A stretch of 64,000 bases of DNA, taken from the NCBI RefSeq assembly GCF_001659605.2, contig NC_035162.2, positions 31,810,153 to 31,874,152 on the forward strand, in the 5' to 3' direction. Both the position numbers and the translations under genes were made by a program. This DNA is from Manihot esculenta. Lineage: Eukaryota > Streptophyta > Magnoliopsida > Malpighiales > Euphorbiaceae. Below the pieces are notes generated by a model that worked only from the letters and a program-made list of their open reading frames with translations, was not told the DNA's origin and ran no database searches. Numbering within the stretch: the stretch's first letter is position 1; every line of letters starts with the position of its first letter. Positions 48,201 through 54,235 of the stretch are shown here, piece after piece.

Positions 48201-51200
48201 TTTCAAATTTTTTATAGACTGAAGTGTTAGTTTTGAATTAAAATAATACTTTGAGCTATTAGTTTACCTGATCTATAATGACTATATGGTTTTTGTCATT
48301 TTAAACTATTTTTCAGAAATTATTATTAAATCAGATTATGTTTAGTTGCTGTTTTTCACTTTTTTGTTTAATTTGTGTGGATTAAAGTGTAAGTTTTAAG
48401 TTAAAATCGTACTTCGAGCTATTAGTTTACTTGATCTACTTTATATTACAGCCGTTACAGGCTGGTTTCCATTGCCGGCGCCGTGGCCACGCTGCGATTT
48501 AAAACCACAATAGGTATTGAGTGTTGGAAACAAGTTGCAGTATTTTGGGAGCCAAGATGGTGAGTTCAACTGTTATAATCCTGGAATTCTTATGGAAGAT
48601 AAATGGGAAATAGCAAGAAGAGAAAGGAAGAAGGTTATGACATCAAATGCTATTGTGGTCTTGAAGGAACAAGCATGGGAAATTTGGAGAAGGAAAAGGA
48701 AGAAAGTTTAGCACCTTCATCAAGCTTTATGGGTCATTCAGCTGGAGTTAAATTTCTTATTAGCAAAGGAGGTTATTTAGGATGACAGAACCTTTGCAGT
48801 TTCAGCTTCAGACTTTGAGAATTCTTGGAGACAAGAATGCACTCATGGAGGGAGTAATGTTACATATAAGAGTCTAGTAATAGTTAAGAGGCAAGTTATA
48901 TTCTGTGTAATTGTCTGGAGATTGTTACAAATCTGTTAGGGAAGAAGGAATTGGCAGAACAGTTAATTCTAGCTGTTTTTAGAAGATACTGGCCTATAAA
49001 AGAGAAGGAATGGCTCCAGGATTGTCATTCTAAAATTCTAATCAATAAAGATCTACTATTTCCTCTTGCTAAATTCTTCTTTCTCCTAATTCTCTCTTCT
49101 CCTATTCCTCCCTTTCATTTCTCTATTTCTTCTCTAATTTATATTATTCTATGATGGATAATATGATTATGTAAGAATTAGTATCAAAGCTGTTACATCA
49201 GCGGGAAGCTACTGGAATTGTTTCATTGGAGTTGCTATTATTATTCTACTAGAAATTAGGTTATAATTATGATACAACGATATAACACATTTTGGTCTAA
49301 AAAAAGAAAATATGTGTGTGTACATGTGATGACACTTATCATAAAATAATAATAGTTGTTACTATATTTAAAAACTTAAAAATCTAGAAATGATGTTAAA
49401 ATAAACAAATGGCAATGATTTTACTCAATAAAAAGGTAACCTTTTACAGTTTTAAATTCCAAATACATTATTGTAAACTCACAAAATCATTTTGATTTTC
49501 GCTATTTGAAAACCCAAGTTTGTCTCTTGATTTCATGTTTACATACATTTTGAGTCATTTAGATAACTATAAGTTATAACTCATAATATTATAAAATCGT
49601 TACGATTTAACTTGCAATTTTAACAACAATGGTGGGTAGTAACTATGACAACCATATGCATTCAAATTTCAAATAGTACTTCAATTATAAGATTTATTTA
49701 GGGAAGGGGGGATTCTTACAAATTTGGTGAGAGGATTGCAAGTATCATCCATTTCTCAGCATCATGGGGTGACGCATTTTCTAATTCAGCCATTTCAAGA
49801 GAGCTCTCAACCATCTTCTCTGACCACGTAGCGATTAATTCAATTCCTGAGAGCAGTTAATGTATCACAGTAACAAATAGATCAGTTTCCAGAATCAAAG
49901 GGTCTGATAAAACATAACCATCAGACATGTTTATATTAGTTCATAAAGACATAAGTAATATCAAGTACCTCAATGCCCCAAAATAATGGAAGAAAAGAAG
50001 GTGGCAGAAAAAGAGAAATTAATGAAGACAATATGAAAGGAGAATTATTAGACATCTAATTTAACATTCATGCTCAGCTTATGTAAAGAAAGCATGCTCC
50101 AAATAAAAGGCACATGCTCTTGGAAAAGAAAATTCACCAGAACATTTCAAAGTCTACAATTCACACAACGTCAAATATGATGCATTCAAAATTGTGAAAA
50201 ACAAAACAAGTCTACCTTTTACTGGGTTCTCTGCAGAATACCACTCACTCCAAGGACAATCATCATCCCACTGTGATCTGTTAGATGTGTCAGTGTCACC
50301 ACTAGGAGTTATTCCATAATCTTCAATTTCTGCAGCAGGTCTCTGTAGATCACTGTCGTCATCATCATCATCATTGGGAATAGTTCTGTATGTTGACTTC
50401 ATTGTAAACTGAACTTTGAAAAGTCTCATTGCATAATCCACCGTGGAGTAAGCCTTAAAAATCAGATAAACAAAATATCATTGAGAAGGAAAAAATCCAA
50501 TAGTTGACCATCCATGTCAACCACACGAAACTCTTTTGAGAACATTCTTACACACTTGGCATGACAGGTCAAAGGAAGATAAATATATATAAAAGACCAA
50601 GGTCCAGCTATCCACAAGCTTGGTAGAATAGTAACAGTGGAGGAAATGTGCACATTATTGTAATAATGAACATTAGTAGCAACTTACAAACTTAGAAACA
50701 AATAGCTCGTATAAGCCTTCCAAATGCATGAGTTTTACTGGAACCTGGCTACTGATATGGTCTGCCTCAAATCTTCTAGTGAAAACAGTTCCCATATTTT
50801 GAATTCCAATATAAGCTTTTCGAGAAGGATCATGTACTGGAACAAATGCTGGCCACAAGCTGCAAATTCAAAGTATAAGACGTAGAATCCATGTTTGGCA
50901 TGCAACAGATAGAGCAATGGATTCTAATTACAAATATAGTTTAGGGTCATTTGGCATCACTGTTGAAACTACTATTGAGAAAACACTTTCTTAAATATAC
51001 TATTTAGAAAATATTAAAAAATAATTTTAAATTATTTTTAATATAATTTAGTGATAATAATACCAACATAACAAAACAGTTTTTCTAAACTGCTTTTTTC
51101 AACATCTAAAATGGTGCTTTTTCTAAAAAGAACTTTTTTGGCCTCAAAAATCAATCCCAAATATGCTTTTAATATACATGCACAATTATCAAAACATCTA

Positions 51201-52995
51201 CTGTATTATATTGGGCAAGGCTGAAATATATCAGTAAGACATCGACCTAAACACAATGTTCGTGTGCAAAATATATCACTCAGGCCTGTTTACCACCATA
51301 CTTCACTGACAGCTAAACAGCAATATTTTCAACTCAATGCCCACCTGGAACAGTTTGTCAAAGCAATTGCAACTGCACTTAAGAGCTTGCTAGCCTCTGG
51401 TGCATCAAGAACCACACCACTGGCACTTTGAGGAGCAATCACCTGGTGATGCAAACACATTTTTGATAAGATAAAGAAAGTATCAGATAATGCTAAATAA
51501 CAAGATTATAGCATACCAAAAATTCCTTCACACCAAAGCATAACTGCAAATCATGCAAAGTGCAATCCCAATCTGCTACTTTTCCTGTGCCAACCAGTAT
51601 TCAATAAAGATACAAATTATTGATATGACTGCCATAGAAAGAAAACTTATTAGAACAAGATGCTGCAAGTACCACCACTTTTCGTTTCAAAATAATAATC
51701 CATGCTATAGCTTTTTGTAGCATATTTTAACTCAAATTTGACCCTATACAATTTCTGAGAGAACTCCAATTGAACCGCACCCTTTTCCTACAATCAAACA
51801 AGAACAAAACTTCAATAAGAAAAATTGGCTGTAATTTAGTTAATAACTGGACAAGCTACTTATGAGTTTATGAATAACAAAGCTATTATAAAAATGTTTC
51901 ATCATAGGGACATCCTAAACTTGAGTGAAAGCAGTCCGGCAAACATCCAATACCATTGACAATGGTTTAATTCAAAAGAAGATTCCTTGTAAGTAACTGA
52001 AACCCTGTCGACATTGGACAATTGGAGACAAGCAAGTCTACTGGCTTAGGCAACAGTCTGTCCTTCCCATGTGAGGTGCCTTTATTAAAGAAACAAAACT
52101 GCAAAACACTCACCATCAGTGCCACCAGAGGAGAAACCATCATCCCTATAGACTTCCTCAACTTGGGGGGCTACTAATGAATAATGAGGATTAAACCTTG
52201 TTAAATATTGAAAAAATGCTGAGAAAACATGGTGGATTATAACTAAGGACCCATCCTTTCCTACTGAGATGCCATTTTTCATTAGTCAGGTATAGCAGAA
52301 AGATGGGAATAGTAAAGTAGAATGTAGAAATTCATTAAGTTTGAATTGCATTTGACTCAAAGTTGCCACAGTTACACAATGCAATGTGAGTAAATACCCA
52401 GCAGCACATAAGTGCAATTAGTTTCAAATAAATTAACGCCCTTATAGGATTTCATTTTTCAAGCTACTAAAATAGGCAATGTGTAAATATCTCCTCCGAG
52501 TCAACATACCAACAAATTATTTGGACCATCAGCCAACCACTGCCGACAAACTGCCTCTATTTCAGATATAAACCTTTAAAGAAAAGAAAAATAAAAGAAA
52601 TTAGCCCTTCCAATCAATGAAGAGGCAAGAGTCGTATGGCAAACACACTTCTAACTTAAGGGAGAAATATACATGCATGTGCCAGCAAACTCAAATCCAT
52701 GTGCATTTCTAAGAAGTAAATAGGGAATACCTTTCCCATGAAGAGGCAAGAGTAAAATCATCAAATCTTTCAAGCTGCCAGGAGACAAACAATTAGTTTA
52801 TTTCCTTCTCAATCTTATAACAAGCATTGCAGACAGGGGCTTAATCCCAAATACAAGAGAATATATTACTTAAAAATTCAATATTTATTAGTGGATATGT
52901 GGATTGGGAGGTAAAAAAAAATCGGGCTGAGAATAAACCTCTTCTTCCTGAGTTTCATCTTCTCCAGATGGCTCCACTTTGCTGGTGGATGCCAT
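5914..52995 (-). CDS. RAB3GAP1: Rab3 GTPase-activating protein catalytic subunit (22 coding exons, 950 aa)
   Basis: CDS exons on minus: 52939-52995, 52731-52774, 52510-52573, 51673-51787, 51517-51584, 51345-51442, 50688-50859, 50216-50453, 49720-49846, 45043-45149, 44823-44915, 43745-43873, 43478-43611, 31471-31548, 31240-31313, 29737-29920, 29559-29630, 27342-27381, 26728-27002, 7285-7462, 6993-7201, 5914-6210. They sum to 2,853 nt (950 codons plus TAA); all junctions are GT-AG and every phase joins without a stop. The product matches the Rab3GAP p130 family, which with a non-catalytic partner acts on Rab GTPases and, in animals, is Rab18 exchange machinery. Key blocks are [37 protein letters not shown] and [10 protein letters not shown]. 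The last contains Arg650, in the block where I recall the animal catalytic arginine lies. Length agrees with plant homologues. The gene is interrupted only by introns and is probably functional; introns 9, 13, 17 and 19 are swollen by transposons. Confidence 0.93.
7463..8193. other. intron 19, downstream flank
   Basis: This is intronic DNA between exon 20 and element C. I see no ORF, repeat or structured element in it. Confidence 0.5.
8612..12446 (+). mobile_element. element A: Ty1/copia retrotransposon, gag-less, degraded
   Basis: LTRs are 8612-8840 and 12219-12446 (about 228 bp, roughly 16 differences by eye). The target duplication GTATC is at 8607-8611 and 12447-12451. It inserted exactly in the primer site of the chimeric element. 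The leader 8841-9078 is GC-rich, shows no clear primer site, and leads straight to protease. The purine tract AGAGGGAG precedes the 3' LTR. Coding capacity is broken. Confidence 0.85.
9079..12211 (+). pseudogene. copia pol remnant of element A
   Basis: Domain order is protease, integrase, reverse transcriptase, RNase H. The protease motif is degraded ([10 protein letters not shown] in place of D-S-G-A). Integrase keeps a CESCQLEKQ zinc-finger end and [15 protein letters not shown] keeps [10 protein letters not shown], and RNase H keeps [11 protein letters not shown]. Damage: TGG-to-TAG-type stops at 9795 and 11032, a frameshift near 10134, loss of about 20 residues before [11 protein letters not shown] (about 11105), and an E-to-stop change at 11876. 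There is no gag upstream. Confidence 0.85.
12447..12524 (+). other. internal stub of the chimeric element (primer site to purine tract)
   Basis: GTATCAGAGCC continues the tRNA-iMet primer site interrupted at 8611. A body of only about 70 bp follows, then GGGCGTGAAGGGG. Such a short body without coding capacity is typical of TRIM elements. Confidence 0.55.
13423..14151 (-). pseudogene. gypsy integrase C-terminus and chromodomain remnant of D
   Basis: From 14151 downward the minus strand continues the integrase (NGQTERL-like start, then WYNT-like YNTIYHLA region). It then shows the C-terminal [20 protein letters not shown] and a chromodomain with [17 protein letters not shown]. The point where integrase stops at 14151 matches its restart at 18294 once E and one GCCAT are removed. 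Confidence 0.75.
14344..17706 (-). CDS. copia Pol polyprotein of element E (protease-integrase-RT-RNase H), gag deleted
   Basis: This is one open frame of 1,120 aa from the ATG at 17704-17706; the frame is open further upstream to 17904, but that part is low-complexity leader. Residues about 15-26 ([12 protein letters not shown]) resemble the start of copia Gag. They pass directly into [11 protein letters not shown], which resembles the Gag C-terminus, so the capsid and CCHC knuckle are missing in frame. Then come protease ([12 protein letters not shown], about 78-89), integrase (HHCC finger, D-D-E with [16 protein letters not shown] and NGVAERKNR), RT ([22 protein letters not shown]) and RNase H ([19 protein letters not shown]). 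All catalytic motifs look intact. It should make enzymes but no capsid of its own. Confidence 0.9.
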   Translation of the reverse strand: MVEVKTTTVTDVIPMMTKITEHKLNGSSNQGILISADEYAQFVQYQASLKSSNSSSITAIAESGNSTTCLVSSSSKWVIDSGATDHMSGNSTLLSNLESRTSPSYVTLADGTKSSVIGSGHVNLTPSLSVSSVLCLPKFAFNLLSVSKLTRALNCCVSFFPDHCVFQDLSTKQIIGRGSESEGLYVLDQQLPRSPRSLVCSTRLTPFDVHCRLGHPSLSVLKKLYPQFHSLSTLDCESCQFAKHHRLPTLPRVNKRASSPFELVHSDVWGPCPVVSKSGFKYFVTFVDDFSRTTWLFLMKSRSELFSVFCAFYAEIQTQFNTSIHILQSDNAKEYLSGEFQSYLLQKGILHQSSCVATPSQNGVAERKNRHLLEVARALLFQMKVPKCFWADAVSTACFLINRMPSSILHGDIPYNILFPTKSLFPIEPRMFGCTCFVRDVRPQVTKLDPKSLKCVFLGYSRRQKGYRCFSPDLNRYLVSADVTFFESTPFFPPSSIYNTEGEEDDLLLYTVRSLSPQTTPTPFAHVPGRPPIFHVYSRRLEDSDSVPLPASSSTDPAPTDPSPSDLDLPIALRKGKRTCTYPISSCVSYDQLSSSSRCFVTALDSISIPKTVIEALSHPGWRAAMEEEMMALDTNGTWELMSLPPGKRAIGCKWVFAVKVNPDGSIARLKARLVAKGYAQTYGVDYSDTFSPVAKLASVRLFISLAATHDWPLHQLDIKNAFLHGDLQEEVYIEQPPGFVAQGESGKVCRLRKSLYGLKQSPRAWFGRFSEVVQQFGMKMSKCDHSVFYRNSDSGVILLVVYVDDIVITGSDIAGITSLKEFLKTQFHTKDLGSLKYFLGIEVMRCKKGIFLSQRKYVLDLLAETGKLGAKPCSTPMTPNLQLTTEDSEPFADPGRYRRLVGKLNYLTVTRPDIAYSVSVVSQFMSSPTVAQWDALGQILCYLKGAPGRGLFYGNHGHSNIECFSDADWAGSKVDRRSTTGYCVFVGGNLVSWKSKKQNVVSRSSAESEYRAMAQAVCEILWVRQLLEEVGFSNSVPAKLWCDNQAAIHIASNPVFHERTKHIEIDCHFVREKVQQKIISTEHIRTGEQLGDIFTKALNGTRVDYICNKLGMINIYDPT
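17765..17875 (-). repeat. GAACAGTAC repeat cluster in the leader of element E
   Basis: On the plus strand about seven spaced copies of (G/A)TGAACAGTACC-like units occur between the leader and the Pol start. They make the upstream open frame cysteine- and tyrosine-rich (RYCSRYCSR), which looks like translated repeat rather than protein. Confidence 0.7.
18151..18157 (-). promoter_or_regulatory. TATA box in 5' LTR of element E
   Basis: On minus this reads TATAAAT within CATGTATAAATAG, near the end of the 185-bp 5' LTR. An identical copy lies in the 3' LTR at 14199-14205. It is the likely start signal for the element's genomic RNA. Confidence 0.55.
18317..20797 (-). pseudogene. gypsy gag-pol remnant of D, upstream part
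   Basis: A gag start ([20 protein letters not shown]) is at 20797-20516. RT fragments follow, including [16 protein letters not shown] near 19650, then an RNase H piece ([14 protein letters not shown]). The integrase zinc finger has HHCC spacing (LGGHLGVY...CETCARCK at 18590-18964), followed by the integrase core start TMDFIEQLP and [10 protein letters not shown]. Several frames are needed to read it, so it is dead. Confidence 0.8.
22779..24991 (+). pseudogene. copia pol remnant of element F
   Basis: It starts ATGGCAGTG, runs [13 protein letters not shown], then protease [12 protein letters not shown]. Integrase is present from about 23230 to 23880 ([22 protein letters not shown], with a stop after PKTY at 23793). 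The rest of integrase and all of the RT core are missing, replaced by a foreign GC-rich patch (23909-24253). It resumes before RNase H ([20 protein letters not shown]) and runs to the end, with a stop at 24539 and a frameshift near 24660. Confidence 0.8.
23909..24253. repeat. GC-rich LTR-like patch replacing the RT region of F
   Basis: About 345 bp begin TGCGTACCC and end GATCTCAAACA, much richer in GC than the surrounding copia DNA. The 3' part (AAACCCTATTTTCTAGATCTC) resembles the end of the gypsy LTR at 63324-63821 in style. TG...CA ends suggest a solo LTR, but I find no matching target duplication (AAAGG versus AGAAA). A large deletion of F accompanies it. Confidence 0.5.
25642..25945 (+). 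repeat. 3' LTR of element C
   Basis: It starts TGTTAGAAAATAAATAGAAGG and ends CAATCCTTAACA. It aligns along its length with 8194-8404 joined to 12646-12759, including the shared TAGTTAGAGAGTGGAGTGGC block and the CT-rich end. Confidence 0.8.
26092..26291 (-). mobile_element. 200-bp copia-type solo LTR
   Basis: On minus it runs TGTTGACTTATTTACTC...AAATTTGTCA. A perfect duplication ATATT flanks it (26087-26091, 26292-26296). It is the same family as the left LTR of the chimeric element (8405-8604) and gives an independent definition of that LTR's two ends. Confidence 0.85.
26292..26727. other. intron 19, upstream flank
   Basis: This is intronic DNA between the solo LTR and exon 19. No gene or clear element is seen. 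A GAAA-rich tract lies next to the exon 19 donor. Confidence 0.45.
26728..31548 (-). CDS. RAB3GAP1: RAB3GAP1-like exons 14-19
   Basis: Exons 14-16 form the variable linker ([18 protein letters not shown], then a Ser/Lys-rich region ending [17 protein letters not shown]). Exon 17 is [20 protein letters not shown] and exon 18 is [13 protein letters not shown]. Exon 19 (92 codons) carries [20 protein letters not shown], including Arg650, and the C-terminal [20 protein letters not shown] block. Donors of exon 16 (GTTTCT) and exon 19 (GTTCTT) are weak but are the only ones that keep the frame. Confidence 0.9.
27221..27260. repeat. compound microsatellite (TA)n(GA)n in intron 18
   Basis: About nine TA units are followed by CACA and then about nine GA units. 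It is a simple repeat with no gene. Confidence 0.85.
28324..29353 (+). mobile_element. collapsed mini-chromovirus in intron 17
   Basis: Direct repeats 28324-28630 and 29055-29353 are clearly homologous LTR-like sequences with a polyadenylation-like TTCAATAAAATA. The internal part is only about 425 bp. It has a primer-site-like TTGGCATCAAAGCC and a gag-like start ([20 protein letters not shown]), then jumps to a chromodomain tail ([26 protein letters not shown]). The region between, all of pol, is missing. Termini do not show a clean TG...CA and I found no target duplication. Confidence 0.65.
29921..31239. other. intron 15
   Basis: This 1.3-kb AT-rich intron has poly-A and TA-rich tracts. I see no gene or mobile element with recognisable ends. 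Confidence 0.5.
32170..33854 (-). pseudogene. copia RNase H and RT remnant of element H
   Basis: RNase H ([27 protein letters not shown]) lies at 32212-32505, and RT-RNase H linker pieces at 32532-32732. RT remnants continue to about 33400 and the variable linker to 33854, where copia G begins. Numerous stops and frameshifts are present. Confidence 0.75.
33855..37165 (+). mobile_element. element G: Ty1/copia retrotransposon, gag-less, degraded
   Basis: LTRs are 33855-34076 and 36946-37165 (222 and 220 bp). The primer site TGTTATCAGAGC is one base off canonical, and a purine tract GAGGGGGAG precedes the 3' LTR. Leader layout, short protein start and protease match element F, so F and G are related families. 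Flanks do not show a clear duplication, which suggests a later deletion at one side. Confidence 0.82.
34465..36940 (+). pseudogene. copia pol remnant of element G
   Basis: It begins [16 protein letters not shown], then protease [12 protein letters not shown] after a stop. Integrase is partial to about 35190. The RT segment is open at 35497-36024 ([45 protein letters not shown]). RT and RNase H pieces follow with frameshifts to 36940. Conserved residues are changed in several motifs, so it is inactive. Confidence 0.78.
37183..38981 (-). mobile_element. element I: gag-only LTR element (TR-GAG type), young
   Basis: LTRs are 37183-37533 and 38630-38981 (351 and 352 bp) with only two or three differences by eye. 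The duplication CAGAC is perfect (37178-37182, 38982-38986). On minus a primer site TGGTATCAGAGC lies one base from the 5' LTR (about 38617-38628), and the polypurine tract GGGAGAGGGGAG precedes the 3' LTR. Total length is 1.8 kb. The only coding region is gypsy gag; there is no room for pol. This matches the TR-GAG class described in plants. Confidence 0.88.
37591..38583 (-). pseudogene. gypsy Gag of element I with one in-frame stop
   Basis: The ATG at 38581-38583 starts [20 protein letters not shown], a coiled-coil-like N-terminus. The capsid-like retrotransposon gag domain follows ([31 protein letters not shown]). A TAA at 38065-38067 interrupts after DFDESL, and the same frame continues ([20 protein letters not shown]) to a zinc knuckle [14 protein letters not shown] and ends at 37591. 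The length is about 330 codons. One base change separates this copy from an open gag. Gag would package the RNA and rely on another element for enzymes. Confidence 0.85.
38982..39375 (+). repeat. LTR-bearing fragment of another retroelement (3' end)
   Basis: With 37166-37182 this is the target into which element I inserted (shared CAGAC). It contains a TATA-like TGTATAAATAAG near 39213 and a long AT-rich leader-like region ending before H resumes. It looks like the 3' end and LTR of a plus-strand element; the family is not recognisable. Confidence 0.4.
39376..41098 (-). pseudogene. copia integrase, protease and leader remnant of element H
   Basis: Integrase fragments are visible ([16 protein letters not shown] at 39695-39967 and a part at 39479-39667). 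Integrase zinc-finger and protease remnants extend to about 40640. The stretch near 40680-40790 reads [16 protein letters not shown], the counterpart of [11 protein letters not shown] in element E. No capsid or CCHC region follows upstream before the primer site, so H shares the gag-less layout. Confidence 0.65.
41858..42135 (-). repeat. possible solo LTR in intron 13
   Basis: On minus it starts TGTTAAGGGAATG and has CCCTATAAATCCC about 125 bp in. It continues through a CT-rich leader-like end to about 41858. The composition and promoter-like box resemble an LTR, but I find no flanking duplication. Confidence 0.4.
42363..42670. repeat. two-copy tandem duplication (157 and 151 bp)
   Basis: 42363-42519 and 42520-42670 share almost the whole unit, from TAGGATTCATTTAGTG to GATTAGTATTTAACA. 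A few substitutions and a small deletion separate the copies. It lies in intron 13 and has no coding content. Confidence 0.9.
42671..43477. other. intron 13, upstream flank
   Basis: This is intronic AT-rich DNA between the duplication and exon 13. Nothing recognisable is seen. Confidence 0.5.
43478..45149 (-). CDS. RAB3GAP1: RAB3GAP1-like exons 10-13
   Basis: Exon 10 uses the acceptor GTGAAG at 45150-45151. The nearer TTCAG acceptor would shift the frame into a stop, while the chosen one gives [15 protein letters not shown] as expected for the family. Exon 11 carries [19 protein letters not shown], exon 12 [16 protein letters not shown] and [14 protein letters not shown], and exon 13 [20 protein letters not shown] ending in CLINQKLQM. 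These are among the most conserved blocks of the family. Confidence 0.92.
45502..45950 (+). mobile_element. 449-bp solo LTR in intron 9
   Basis: It starts TGTTGTGGATACTGGG and ends ATCAACAACA, with inverted TGTTGT/ACAACA tips. A perfect duplication CTAAC flanks it (45497-45501, 45951-45955). A TATA-like GGCTATAAAATG near 45720 gives plus orientation. There is no internal region. Confidence 0.82.
45951..47191. other. intron 9, central part
   Basis: AT-rich intronic DNA. A segment near 46550-46600 (CCAAATCGACCCCTAAAC) resembles ends of non-autonomous DNA transposons, but I cannot define borders. 47028-47110 resembles 47320-47406, an older partial duplication next to the array. Confidence 0.4.
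47192..48508. mobile_element. non-autonomous TIR transposon (MULE- or hAT-like) with amplified left end
   Basis: Imperfect inverted ends are CAGGGTTTTAAAAAACAGC on the left and, on minus, GTGGTTTTAAATCGCAGC on the right. A 9-bp direct repeat AATAGGTAT flanks it (47183-47191, 48509-48517), which fits a MULE; 8 bp of it would fit hAT. Subterminal GGCCGTTA(T) motifs recur, as in many plant TIR transposons. The interior near 48060-48160 has only short ORFs and no transposase I can recognise. Confidence 0.55.
47407..47893. repeat. three-copy tandem array, 163-164 bp unit
   Basis: Units begin at 47407, 47570 and 47734, each AATTTAAGCTCAAGTC, a T-rich tract, GTCAATAGGTATCAA and a GGCCGTTATCTGTTAGGCCG block. 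A diverged fourth copy is at 47112-47290. Each unit spans both the flank and the left end of the TIR element, so the duplication arose after insertion. Copies are almost identical, indicating recent expansion. Confidence 0.9.
48518..48711 (+). pseudogene. unknown ORF related to the ORF of element C
   Basis: The peptide has [20 protein letters not shown] and [20 protein letters not shown] and ends at TAG. It aligns over its length with 25195-25399; most changes are conservative (ITSNSIVIL versus MTSNAIVVL). It is followed by a purine tract GGAGGGAG and an LTR at 48858. I do not recognise the protein. Its N-terminal part is missing or displaced by the TIR element. Confidence 0.55.
48858..49176 (+). 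repeat. LTR of a second C-like element, followed by a primer site
   Basis: It starts TGTTACATATAAGAG and ends ATTATGTAAGA (inverted tips with one change), 319 bp, with a CT-rich end. It directly follows the purine tract of the unknown ORF, as a 3' LTR would. The next bases, ATTAGTATCAAAGCTG (49177-49192), look like a primer site, as after a 5' LTR. The sequence differs from the LTR of C. Confidence 0.6.
49193..49719. other. intron 9, flank next to exon 9
   Basis: AT-rich DNA without recognisable features. It may include residual internal sequence of the LTR element at 48858. Confidence 0.4.
49720..52995 (-). CDS. RAB3GAP1: RAB3GAP1-like exons 1-9 (N-terminal half)
   Basis: The ATG at 52993-52995 starts [19 protein letters not shown], an acidic leader followed by [15 protein letters not shown], the family's N-terminal signature. 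Exons 4-7 carry the conserved core ([35 protein letters not shown]). Exon 8 holds an acidic stretch of six aspartates and the tryptophan-rich block [15 protein letters not shown]. Exon 9 is [20 protein letters not shown]. The start fits because the codon opens the conserved leader and a spliced 5' UTR precedes it. A 52085-52282 minus ORF falls in intron 3; it is not needed for the frame and has no counterpart in the family. Confidence 0.92.
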
Positions 52996-53020
52996 TAGAG
53001 ATCAATTGCCCTCAATTTTC
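52996..53020 (-). other. RAB3GAP1: 5' UTR segment next to the start codon
   Basis: On minus the acceptor ATATCTTTAG ends at 53021. The 25 nt to the ATG are untranslated, so translation starts in the second exon of the transcript. Confidence 0.6.
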
Positions 53021-54121
53021 CTAAAGATATCAACAAAATAAAAATGGCAGTGAGTTTAACTAGTTGAGATAATGCTGAATTGCACAAAGACAAGCTACAG
53101 ATTTCCTTTGTTGAAATGTTAACACCAAACACAATCATGGAAAATTTCAACAGGAACTAAGGAAGAGCATTCAATTAGTTTGGTTCCAAACCAAGCAAGA
53201 AAAAAAACAAAGAAAAAAAATATATAAATCTGACTGAACCGAACCGACATTTGGTATATAACCAAACCACAGTACAAAGTTATGTTCCAATGGGCCTACA
53301 ACTAACTAAAATTAGTAAGGGCTGTTCATATGCAGGAAAGGCACCGGGTAGGGTACCCGGAAAAATCAGAATATCTGAACCAATATATATCTATAATACT
53401 CGAACCCATTAGAAATTATATTTCACTTTATTTACCCATCCCAAAATTGTTTAGCATTACCCACATACTGCCCGAATCCACCTTAACCCGATTAACAAAT
53501 TTTGTTGAAATGTTAATTATACAATAGATTCACGAGTCAAAATACCCAAATCAAAATTATTTAAATATGAAAACTTTAAAATTTTAAAATAATTAAGAAC
53601 AACTATATGAAATAAATCATAAGCAAATAGCAAACTAGACACAATATTAGCATCTTTGCAACTCTCCACAACTTCATTGCTTTTTAATGTCGACATCTCA
53701 AAATGAACTAAATACCAAAATAAACAAAAAGAAAAGTCAACAGATACACACTAATGGCAGATAAAAAAAATCACAAATTTGCAGTACAAAATTCATATCC
53801 ATCCAAAGAGCAACCCATTTACAGATATTTAAATACCCATCCCCACAGAAATTCAAACCTCAATACCAAATACCAAATCAAATACCAAATTCATATCTAA
53901 ATACCAAATCATATATCAGCATTTCATATCCTTAAACCATCTCATTTCCTTAAATCAAATCCTAGCATTTCAGCAACAGAAACCCATCAAAGAGATACAA
54001 CTCCAAAGAAGCAGAAACCAGCATCAAATGAAAACAATCCCGCCATACAAATCTCATCCACAGAAACTTCCCACGGAAAACCCATCCACACAAACCCAAA
54101 AAAAAAACCAGTCAAATAAAC
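53021..54121 (-). other. RAB3GAP1: 5' UTR intron of the RAB3GAP1-like gene
   Basis: The intron is about 1.1 kb, between the donor GAAGCAG|GTTTATTTG at 54121 and the acceptor at 53021. It is AT-rich and contains no gene. Leader introns are common in constitutively expressed plant genes. Confidence 0.55.
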
Positions 54122-54235
54122 CTGCTTCGTGACCGTGGGAGACACAAGCAGCGGCAATGGAGGACGAGCAGCAGCGGCCGGTTTTTCCGGTTGGAGAGAA
54201 TGACGATGTGAAAATGTAATGGTGCAACAGTTGTT
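54122..54235 (-). other. RAB3GAP1: predicted non-coding first exon and start-site region
   Basis: On minus this is a GC-rich stretch (CCGGCCGCTGCTGCTCGTCC and following) inside AT-rich DNA, ending at a good donor. The upstream edge is an estimate. There is no clear TATA box in the 60 bp before it, and CT-rich DNA precedes it. Confidence 0.5.

Noticed and set aside
52085..52282. Minus ORF in intron 3 of the RAB3GAP1-like gene ([20 protein letters not shown]) that could be an extra exon
   Set aside because: Exon 3 joins exon 4 in phase without it, and I recall no family block at this position. It would need transcript evidence.
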